Below the pieces are notes generated by a model. It did not search any database and was not told where the DNA came from. It worked only from the letters and a program-made list of their open reading frames with translations. A stretch of DNA of 64,000 nt from Oscillospiraceae bacterium. Its GTDB lineage: Bacteria; Bacillota; Clostridia; Oscillospirales; Ruminococcaceae. Positions 35,407-42,654 of this stretch are shown in pieces. The stretch's first letter is position 1, and the number at the start of each line of letters is the position of its first letter. The DNA is taken from positions 1-64,000 of the forward strand of contig JAJQHJ010000009.1 in the NCBI GenBank assembly GCA_021199795.1, read 5' to 3'. The position numbers and the translations under genes are program-made.

Positions 35407-36648
35407 TTAACTGTCCACTCTATAGTTTTCTACAGTATTACAAAGCTTGATATCTACAAGCACATCTGCTCTGATTCCGTCGGGGGTGTACTCCTCAGAA
35501 TAAACTGTTCCGTCCTTTCTTATTTCAGAAAGTAGTCCGGCCTCGGTGTATGGGAGAAGTATTATCATCCGCCTTGCTGTTTCCGGGAGGGCTTTGGCTA
35601 TGCCATCAAGAAGAGAATCCAAGCCTGCCGAGTTCTTCGCCGAAATCCGGATAATTGAATCGTCTGAGACGGATATTTCGGGAATCAAATCGCACTTGTT
35701 CAGCACTGTCAGGGTCGGGATTCCATCGCAGCCTAAATCATGGAGAAGCTCCTCGGTGACGTGCTTTTCCTCCTCATAATACTCGCTGGAAGCATCTATA
35801 AGATGGATGAGGAGGTCGGCACTGGCGGCTTCTTCGAGGGTTGACTTGAAAGCCTCTACAAGCTGGTGAGGGAGCCTCGAAATGAGACCTACCGTGTCTA
35901 TGAGGGTTACGCTTCTGCCATCCGGGAGAAGAATTGCGCGGGAAGTGGTCTCGAGGGTGGCGAAAAGCTTGTCTTCGGAGAGGACTCCGGCATCGGTCAG
36001 GGCATTCAGAAGAGTTGACTTTCCGGCGTTTGTATAGCCGACTATGGCAGCAGTGAGAACGCCGTCTTTTTTGCGGCGTTTGCGGGTGATATCTCTGCGC
36101 TGCTCTACTTCCTTGAGATCTTTTTCAAGTGCCGTGATTCTTGAACGGATATGGCGGCGGTCGGTTTCAAGCTTGGTTTCACCTGGCCCACGGGTGCCAA
36201 TTCCTCCGCCGAGACGGGAAAGCTTTATGCCCATTCCGGCAAGCCTTGTTAAACGGTATTTATTCTGTGCTAGCTCTACCTGGAGCTTGCCCTCACGGGT
36301 TGTGGCACGCTGGGCGAAAATGTCGAGTATAAGCATAGTGCGGTCTATTGTAAATGTGTCGGTAGCATCCTCGATGTTTCTTATCTGGGTGGCGGTGAGC
36401 TCTCTGTCAAAAATGAGCTGGTCTATCTCAAGAGCTTCGCACTGCTCGGCAAGCTCCGAAAGTCTTCCCGAACCTATGCAGGTTGCACCCTCAATTGAGG
36501 GTCTTTTCTGAATGACAGTTGCGACTACCTCCGCACCCGCTGTGTCACAAAGAGCGCAGAGCTCTTCCATACTGCGCTCTGCGTCAAATTCGCCGGTATC
36601 CACCGACACAAGTATTACTCTTGGTTTTTCCTGACTGTTATCTATCAT
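35407..36648 (-). CDS. hflX: ribosome-associated GTPase HflX
   Basis: A 413-residue GTPase that splits stalled or hibernating ribosomes. It has the HflX N-terminal domain (IQKRPSIEGATCIGSGRLSE), then RGPGETKLETDRRHI. The G domain carries GYTNAGKSTLLNAL, DTVGLI and NKCD. It lies 6 bases after the ArgC-like gene. Confidence 0.95.
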   Translation of the reverse strand: MIDNSQEKPRVILVSVDTGEFDAERSMEELCALCDTAGAEVVATVIQKRPSIEGATCIGSGRLSELAEQCEALEIDQLIFDRELTATQIRNIEDATDTFTIDRTMLILDIFAQRATTREGKLQVELAQNKYRLTRLAGMGIKLSRLGGGIGTRGPGETKLETDRRHIRSRITALEKDLKEVEQRRDITRKRRKKDGVLTAAIVGYTNAGKSTLLNALTDAGVLSEDKLFATLETTSRAILLPDGRSVTLIDTVGLISRLPHQLVEAFKSTLEEAASADLLIHLIDASSEYYEEEKHVTEELLHDLGCDGIPTLTVLNKCDLIPEISVSDDSIIRISAKNSAGLDSLLDGIAKALPETARRMIILLPYTEAGLLSEIRKDGTVYSEEYTPDGIRADVLVDIKLCNTVENYRVDS

Positions 36649-36654
36649 AAAAAA

Positions 36655-37599
36655 TTATAATACTCCTGTTAATTCATCAAGTCCCAGCATCAGGTTCATG
36701 CACTGGACTGCGGCTCCTGCTCCGCCCTTGCCGAGATTATCATATCTTGCAGCCAAAAGGCAGATGTCATTGTCGCCGAATACGAAAACCTGCATCTTGT
36801 TTGAGCCTGCCATACCGTTTGCCTCAAGGAAACCGTCAAGATTCCCGATGGATGTCTCAAAGTCCATGACATCTATAAGTGGCTCGTGCTCATAGGCTCT
36901 CGCCATATAGTCCCAGACCTGACGGGAATGGAGACGCTTTGCAAGTGATCTTAAGTGCAGCGGGACTGTTACAAGTGCTCCGCTGGGGTAGTCGTCTATA
37001 ATCGGGCTGATTGCCGGCTTATAGGACAGTCCGCAGGCATGCATAAGCTCTTTCTGGAGCATCATTGTCTGTTCCAAAGCGTACATCCTTGCGGACGAGT
37101 AGCCATAGGGGCGGGATGAACTCTCATACATTGATATCATATTTGAACCGCCATTTGTGTAGCCGATGACGGAATTAATCATGAGGGTGTGGAAAGGAGG
37201 CATTACTTTAGCCTTGATAAGCGGCATTATGAGAAGAGCCGCGCCGGTTGCAATAGGATTCGGGAGGGCTACATATCTCGACTGAGATATCTTTCTGCGG
37301 TGATCGGGCGAAAGCTCCGGCAGACCGTATGCCCATTGGGGCGACATTCTGTAGGCGTTTGACGTGTCAAGCACCTTTGTATTTGTGTTGGAAATCAACG
37401 GCATCGTTTCAGTTACAGTCTTTGTGGACTGGCAGAGGATGACTATGTCGGCGGTGTTCAGAAGATTCAGCCTCTGATCCTCGGTGAACCTGGTTCTGTC
37501 CTCGAGGTGGATGACTTCAAGGTCGTCCCTGCCGCTGAGCATTGCATTTATATTAAGACTTACGGCTCCGTAGTGCCCATCAATTAGTACTCTGTTCAA
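36655..37599 (-). CDS. ArgC-like protein lacking the catalytic cysteine
   Basis: A 314-residue protein with the fold and length of short (type 2) N-acetyl-gamma-glutamyl-phosphate reductase: VLIDGHYGAVSLNINAML, YGLPELSPDHR, SVIGYTNGGSNMI and a C-terminal FGDNDICLLAARYDNLGKGG. The ArgC active-site motif NPGCY(A/P)TG appears here as NPIATG, so the nucleophilic Cys is absent. No arg gene is nearby. It may be a pseudoenzyme or may have a new role; coexpression with hflX is unexplained. Read quality here looks normal, since the frame is intact on both sides. Confidence 0.75.
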   Translation of the reverse strand: MNRVLIDGHYGAVSLNINAMLSGRDDLEVIHLEDRTRFTEDQRLNLLNTADIVILCQSTKTVTETMPLISNTNTKVLDTSNAYRMSPQWAYGLPELSPDHRRKISQSRYVALPNPIATGAALLIMPLIKAKVMPPFHTLMINSVIGYTNGGSNMISMYESSSRPYGYSSARMYALEQTMMLQKELMHACGLSYKPAISPIIDDYPSGALVTVPLHLRSLAKRLHSRQVWDYMARAYEHEPLIDVMDFETSIGNLDGFLEANGMAGSNKMQVFVFGDNDICLLAARYDNLGKGGAGAAVQCMNLMLGLDELTGVL

Positions 37600-37636
37600 A
37601 GATTACACTTCCCCGGATTTAGAGTTGCTCACAAAC

Positions 37637-37665
37637 ATAATCTCACATTTTTTGGGGTTTGTCAA
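37637..37665 (-). promoter_or_regulatory. sigma-A promoter of the ArgC-like/hflX operon
   Basis: Minus strand TTGACA (37665-37660), a 17-base spacer and GATTAT (37642-37637). Confidence 0.65.
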
Positions 37666-37808
37666 TACTTATAAGGCGAAAAAAGTCTTAATTTCACCGT
37701 TTTTTCGCAAATATCGTGAACATAGTTCCTACTGAAAGAAAAAATCTTGCCTATTCGCAGAAAATGGGTTTACTTTTCAAAAATTTCTGATAAAATATTT
37801 TGTATGGA

Positions 37809-37838
37809 TGCAATAATCCGCCGCTCTGATGTGTATTA
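37809..37838 (+). promoter_or_regulatory. putative autoregulated ECF-sigma promoter
   Basis: TGCAATAATCCGCC, N9, TGTATTA. It is identical outside the 9-base spacer to the motif before the lipoprotein gene (17205-17234). It lies 104 bases before the sigma gene in the 37600-37941 intergenic region, which otherwise holds only the divergent sigma-A promoter. Confidence 0.75.
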
Positions 37839-37941
37839 GTATTGAAAACATGATTCGGGAGCGATCACATATATGAAAGGAGTTCTTTGCCGCAAAGAAT
37901 TTTTACACCGGTGAATTTCTCGCGGTAATTAAAAAAAGATC

Positions 37942-38442
37942 ATGGCTGAAAAGGATGTAAATGCCTACATAACCTCCGTGATCGATAAATATTCGGATAT
38001 GGTTTACAGGACGGCGTTCCACGCGCTGACCGACACCCACTATGCCGAAGATATCACGCAGGAGGTATTTCTGAAGCTATGCCGCTCACTCCCCGATTTT
38101 GATTCGGAGGAGCACGAAAAGGCATGGATTCTTAGGGTAACGATTAACATGTGCAAAAACTGCAACAGAAAAGCCTACACTCATCCGAGCGTCGAGCTGT
38201 CCGAGACGATTCCCGCGACAGACGAATACGCTCATGAGAGTTCGGTTCTTAGCGCGGTGAGAGAGCTTCCGGAGAAATACCGGACTCCTATCTACCTCTA
38301 CTACTTTGAGGGATGCCCCACGCGTGAGATCGCTGAGATTACTGGTACCAATCAGAACACGGTGCTTTCTATTCTCATGCGCGGAAAAAAAAAACTCGCA
38401 GAAATGCTGAAAGGAGAGTTTGGCGAAGATGAAATTATCTGA
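37942..38442 (+). CDS. ECF-type RNA polymerase sigma factor
   Basis: A 166-residue sigma-70 family factor with region 2 (HYAEDITQEVFLKLCRSL, HEKAWILRVTINMCKN) and region 4 (LPEKYRTPIYLYYFEGCPTR, IAEITGTNQNTVLSILMRGK). These are the only two conserved regions of ECF factors. It overlaps the following membrane-protein gene by 14 bases. The shared bipartite motif suggests that it drives its own promoter and that of the lipoprotein at 16387. Confidence 0.93.
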   Translation: MAEKDVNAYITSVIDKYSDMVYRTAFHALTDTHYAEDITQEVFLKLCRSLPDFDSEEHEKAWILRVTINMCKNCNRKAYTHPSVELSETIPATDEYAHESSVLSAVRELPEKYRTPIYLYYFEGCPTREIAEITGTNQNTVLSILMRGKKKLAEMLKGEFGEDEII

Positions 38443-40417
38443 CGATTATAAAAACGAATTGAGCCGCCTTACTCTCAGCGATGATTTCAAGGCGAAGCTT
38501 AAAGAACAGTGCATTGCCGAGGCTGGACTTGACAAGGCAAGCGAAACTACAGAAGAAAAAGCACCTGAAATTCAGGAGACTAAGTCCGGAAAAATCTATA
38601 AGCAGATGAAAGTCTACCGCTATGTTGCGATTGCCGCATGTATCGTTGCCGCAGTGTCGATTGTGGGCGGAGCGTCTATCATGTCGAGTGTATTCTCAAC
38701 TGTAACGAGGAGCACCGATTCAGCAAGCAATGAGGACATCATGGAAGAAGCGATGGACGAACTTTACGACACCGACACTGACTGGGAAGAGGATTCCGAA
38801 GACCTAGATGTCTACGATGAGCCGGTTGAAGATACCGCCACGGATGACGACGATCTCTCTGTTGAAGATGTAGACCTCGATACCCCGGAGGACACCGACA
38901 CCGAGTATGAAGTTGACGCGGCAGAATCGGACACGCTTACAGCTTCACCGACTTCAGGAAGCTCGTATACTCCCGACGACTACGACGGCGACTACAACAC
39001 TGAGGACTATGTCCTTGGCGGAAGCAACACGAGTGCTTCCAATACGGCAGACGTTTACGGCTCATTCTCTGCACTGGCGGCTGATGCCGGATATGTAACC
39101 TACAGCACCAGCGGCGGAGACGACGAAGAGCTGGTTGAAGACGCAGACGAACCGGTTGAAGATACTATGGTTGAAGATGATGACGAAATGATCGATGAAG
39201 CAGTTGAAAGTTCCTGGTATGATGAGCCGGTTGAAGATACGGCGGTCGATAATGATGAATCATACGAGTCATCGTCCGGTTCTTCCCTTCCCGATATTAC
39301 CACCGATTACGGAACGGCATCGAACTTCTATGATGTTCTCTATAACCAGATGGGAGACGAATCTGAGACTATAGGCGTTAGCCTTGTATGGATTACGATT
39401 ACGGGCACTCCCGATGCAAGCGGCGTTCCAGCACCATCCAGCGGCGGCTACACCTTATACAGTGCGAATATCAGCTACGACTACCTGAACGCTGTTTCCT
39501 GCGACATCGACATCTACGTCTGGATCAAGGGAACTGAGGACTACCAGGTCAAGGGTATGCCGACCTATGAAGCAGGCGACGACCTTATTGTCTCCCTCAT
39601 CCTCGGTGAAAACGGCTGCATAACGGTTGTCGACGAGCTCATCTACGATGCTTACACCCTTAATGGTGTAGACATCGCATACCACAGGGTTTATGAGAAC
39701 GTCAACCCGGGCAACACTGACATGGGCATTCTCGACAGCGAAAGAGAGTACTACACCACTACTTCAAACAATCCGGCTATATACGTTCACAAGGCGTCTG
39801 CAAGAGAGCTGACGAGATATATAAGACGTAAGGTAAACGGCGAAAACTACAATCTCGCCGACCTCGAAAAGGTTTCTCAGTACAGCATGGGACTTGCTTC
39901 CTACAGCGTATTTGCGACGACCTCGACTACAGACCATGCCGAGGAAGAGGAAACGGTAAGCCAGGCTAAGTCCACCCTCAGCATCAATGCCGGCTCCTCC
40001 ACAAGCTATTTCAGTCTGACTGCGGCTGGAGAATCTATCTCTATGAATGACAGTTCATCCGCAGAAAGGCTTGGCGAGCTCTACCAGAGCTCCATGACCG
40101 GAACTTCCTCTGGTAACGGAACTTCCACTGCGATGTTCGTTGGCGGTCACCTGACATTCTCGTCTGACACTCCTTTCTCAGGAGGTGTCACCGAGATTGA
40201 GATCACAAGCTCCGGATGCCCGCTTGACATCCAGTTCAGAGGAATTTCCGTCGGCGATTCACTCGCCACGGTTAAGGATAAACTCTCGACCTCCTCTACC
40301 GATGTTGCCTCACAGAGCCTGACTGACGACTGCGTCATCACAATAAAGAGCGACTTCGGAACAGTGAAGCTCACTATTGAGTATGGTGTGCTCACAAAGA
40401 TTGTGGTTAGTGGCTGA
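38429..40417 (+). CDS. large acidic membrane protein, probable anti-sigma partner
   Basis: A 662-residue protein. Residues about 1-65 are cytoplasmic with a DDYKNELSRLTLSDDFKAK segment, followed by one membrane helix (YVAIAACIVAAVSIVGGASI). A long extracytoplasmic part then has an Asp/Glu/Ser/Thr-rich region (about 90-290) holding three copies of DEPVEDT. The remainder is globular and Ser/Thr/Tyr-rich. The type II topology and overlap with the ECF sigma gene suggest an anti-sigma or sensor function, with the N-terminal tail binding sigma. I see no zinc-binding anti-sigma motif. ATG 38429 has GGAG about 12 bases upstream; TTG 38420 is too close to it. Confidence 0.7.
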   Translation: MKLSDDYKNELSRLTLSDDFKAKLKEQCIAEAGLDKASETTEEKAPEIQETKSGKIYKQMKVYRYVAIAACIVAAVSIVGGASIMSSVFSTVTRSTDSASNEDIMEEAMDELYDTDTDWEEDSEDLDVYDEPVEDTATDDDDLSVEDVDLDTPEDTDTEYEVDAAESDTLTASPTSGSSYTPDDYDGDYNTEDYVLGGSNTSASNTADVYGSFSALAADAGYVTYSTSGGDDEELVEDADEPVEDTMVEDDDEMIDEAVESSWYDEPVEDTAVDNDESYESSSGSSLPDITTDYGTASNFYDVLYNQMGDESETIGVSLVWITITGTPDASGVPAPSSGGYTLYSANISYDYLNAVSCDIDIYVWIKGTEDYQVKGMPTYEAGDDLIVSLILGENGCITVVDELIYDAYTLNGVDIAYHRVYENVNPGNTDMGILDSEREYYTTTSNNPAIYVHKASARELTRYIRRKVNGENYNLADLEKVSQYSMGLASYSVFATTSTTDHAEEEETVSQAKSTLSINAGSSTSYFSLTAAGESISMNDSSSAERLGELYQSSMTGTSSGNGTSTAMFVGGHLTFSSDTPFSGGVTEIEITSSGCPLDIQFRGISVGDSLATVKDKLSTSSTDVASQSLTDDCVITIKSDFGTVKLTIEYGVLTKIVVSG

Positions 40418-40418
40418 T

Positions 40419-40488
40419 GTAGGGGCTGGATATACAGCCCTCTGCCCACGTATCAATGAAATTACGGGCGGATAATATCCGCCCCTAC
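40419..40488. repeat. composite palindromic repeat element
   Basis: A 70-base element bounded by GTAGGGG and CCCCTAC. It contains a hairpin (GGCTG/CAGCC) and the palindrome GGGCGGATA-A-TATCCGCCC. The right half, through CCCCTAC, is identical to the repeat at 63797-63823. It follows the acidic protein gene directly. Confidence 0.75.
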
Positions 40489-40491
40489 AAG

Positions 40492-40519
40492 AGACTCCCT
40501 TGACAGGGGAGTCTTTTTT
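40492..40519 (+). terminator. terminator of the ECF operon
   Basis: AGACTCCC and GGGAGTCT pair around a short loop, followed by six T. The loop contains the TTGACA used as -35 of the next promoter. Confidence 0.8.
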
Positions 40520-40529
40520 GTGATATAAT
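40500..40529 (+). promoter_or_regulatory. sigma-A promoter of the topoisomerase genes
   Basis: TTGACA (40500-40505), an 18-base spacer and TATAAT (40524-40529). The promoter is interlaced with the upstream terminator. Confidence 0.75.
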
Positions 40530-40584
40530 ATCAACATATTGTGCTCAGTATACATTTTTGACGCAAGATTTGCGGAGGGATATA

Positions 40585-42564
40585 ATGCCTAAAAAGGATT
40601 ACGGAAATGAAGCGATTCGCTCCCTGAAAGGGGCGGACAGGGTCAGGAAAAGACCTGCTGTTATCTTTGGCTCGGATGGGCTGGAGGGGTGCAAGCACTC
40701 TGTTTTTGAGATTATTTCAAACTCCATAGACGAAGCAAGAGAGGGCTACGGCTCGAAGATTATCGTCACCAGGTATAACGACTTCTCGATCGAGGTTGAG
40801 GACATGGGCAGAGGCTGTCCTGTCAACTTCAACAAGAGTGAGAACCGCTACAACTGGGAGCTTGTCTATTGCGAGCTCTATGCCGGAGGAAAATATGACA
40901 ACGTCTCCGGCGAAAACTATGAATATTCCCTGGGACTGAACGGCTTGGGAGCCTGCGCCACGCAGTATTCCTCCGAGTACATGGACGTCGAAGTCTTAAG
41001 AGACGGGTTCAGATATAATCTCCATTTTGAAAAGGGCGAGAATGTCGGAGGGCTTAAGAAAGAAAAGGTCTCGACAAGAAAAACCGGAACCAAAACAAGG
41101 TGGAAGCCTGACCTCGATGTCTTCACGGATGTCGCCATTGAAAAAGAGTACTTTGCCGATGTCTTAAAGAAGCAGTCGATAGTCAATCCAGGCATCACTT
41201 TTGTATTGAGATATCAGGACGAAGAGGGCGGATTCTCGGAGGAGAAATATCTCTACGAAAACGGAATTTTAGACTACGTTGCCGAGATTATCGGGGACGA
41301 AGCCTTAACCACTCCCCAGCTCTGGTCTGCTGAAAGAAAAGGCAAGGACAGAGAGGACATGAACGAGTACAAGGTCAAGTATAACTTTGCTTTCGTGTTC
41401 TCGAAAACCATAAAACAGGCTGAATACTTCCACAATTCGAGCTTTCTTGAATACGGCGGCTCCACCGAAAAGGCTGTCCGGCAAGCTTTCACCTCCTATA
41501 TCGACACTTATCTCAAGGCTAACAACAAATACCTCAAGAACGAAGCCAAGATTCAGTTTACCGACATTGAGGACTGCCTCGTCATGGTTTCGAGTTCGTT
41601 CTCGACTCAGACTTCCTATGAGAACCAGACAAAGAAAGCTATCAATAACAGATTCATATACGATGCGGCTGTTGCATTCTTAAAGCACCAGCTTGAGGTT
41701 TACTTCATTGAGAAGCCGGACGATGCGCAGAAGATATGCGACCAGGTTCTTATCAACAAGCGTTCGCGCGAGAGTGCAGAGAAGACGAGAATCAACACTA
41801 AAAAGCTCTACACCGAAAAGCTGGACATGGCTAACATGGTCAAGAAGTTTGTCGATTGCAGAACCAAGGATATTTCGAGGCGTGAGCTCTATATCGTTGA
41901 GGGTGATTCGGCTTTAGGCTCTGTAAAGCTTGCGAGAAATGCGGAGTTCCAGGCGGTCATCCCTATCAGAGGAAAGATCTTGAACTGCTTAAAAGCCAGC
42001 TACAACAAAATTTTCGAGAGCGAGATTATCACCGACCTCATGAAAGTCCTGGGCTGCGGAGTTGAGATAAAGAGTGCCAAGAACAAGGAGCTGTCGTCAT
42101 TTAACTTAAGCAATCTCAGATGGAATAAAGTTATCATCTGCACCGATGCCGATTATGACGGATTCCAGATCAGAACCCTTGTCCTCACAATGATTTACAC
42201 CCTCTGCCCTACCCTTATCGAGAAAGGCTATGTTTTCATCGCGGAATCTCCTCTGTATGAAATCAATACGAAAGACAGAACCTATTTTGCTTACGACGAG
42301 AGTGAGCGTGCCGAGATAATGAACATGATAGGCGACCAGAAATTCACTATCCAGCGTTCAAAAGGACTTGGTGAAAACGAACCGGATATGATGTCATTAA
42401 CCACCATGAATCCGGAAACAAGGCGGCTCATTCAGGTTTCGCCCGGTGAAGCGGAGCATACAAAGTTCATGTTTGACATGCTTTTAGGCGACAATTTAGC
42501 CGCAAGAAAAGAATTTATCAATAACAATGGTCATGATTATCTCGAAATGGCTGATATCAGCTAA
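40585..42564 (+). CDS. parE: type IIA topoisomerase B subunit (topoisomerase IV-like)
   Basis: A 659-residue ATPase subunit. The GHKL site shows ISNSIDEAREG and EVEDMGRGCPV, with GLNGLGACATQYSS; the Toprim domain has VEGDSALGSVK and TDADYDGFQI. Length and operon pairing with an A subunit, away from any dnaA-gyrB context, suggest the topoisomerase IV type used in chromosome decatenation, although gyrase-like activity cannot be ruled out. ATG 40585 follows CGGAGGG by 6 bases. Confidence 0.85.
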   Translation: MPKKDYGNEAIRSLKGADRVRKRPAVIFGSDGLEGCKHSVFEIISNSIDEAREGYGSKIIVTRYNDFSIEVEDMGRGCPVNFNKSENRYNWELVYCELYAGGKYDNVSGENYEYSLGLNGLGACATQYSSEYMDVEVLRDGFRYNLHFEKGENVGGLKKEKVSTRKTGTKTRWKPDLDVFTDVAIEKEYFADVLKKQSIVNPGITFVLRYQDEEGGFSEEKYLYENGILDYVAEIIGDEALTTPQLWSAERKGKDREDMNEYKVKYNFAFVFSKTIKQAEYFHNSSFLEYGGSTEKAVRQAFTSYIDTYLKANNKYLKNEAKIQFTDIEDCLVMVSSSFSTQTSYENQTKKAINNRFIYDAAVAFLKHQLEVYFIEKPDDAQKICDQVLINKRSRESAEKTRINTKKLYTEKLDMANMVKKFVDCRTKDISRRELYIVEGDSALGSVKLARNAEFQAVIPIRGKILNCLKASYNKIFESEIITDLMKVLGCGVEIKSAKNKELSSFNLSNLRWNKVIICTDADYDGFQIRTLVLTMIYTLCPTLIEKGYVFIAESPLYEINTKDRTYFAYDESERAEIMNMIGDQKFTIQRSKGLGENEPDMMSLTTMNPETRRLIQVSPGEAEHTKFMFDMLLGDNLAARKEFINNNGHDYLEMADIS

Positions 42565-42567
42565 AAA

Positions 42568-42614
42568 CAGTTGTCCTACGGACAACTGCTGAAGTTCGGC
42601 AAAGCCGAACTTCA
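42568..42614. repeat. tandem perfect hairpins between the topoisomerase genes
   Basis: CAGTTGTCC-TAC-GGACAACTG (42568-42588) is followed by TGAAGTTCGGC-AAA-GCCGAACTTCA (42590-42614). Both are perfect with 3-base loops. The same two-hairpin layout, with the second starting TGAAG, occurs at 54805-54851. Confidence 0.7.
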
Positions 42615-42654
42615 CACACCCCATACAACTTAAACTTAGAAGGATGTGATATAC

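Noticed and set aside
39100-39303. Antisense Ser-rich open frame inside the acidic protein gene
   Set aside because: It is a mirror of the Asp/Glu-rich coding sequence; the sense frame has a start, a ribosome binding site and a membrane helix.
40558-40584. Upstream extension of the topoisomerase B gene
   Set aside because: The ribosome binding site CGGAGGG is within this extension and points to ATG 40585.
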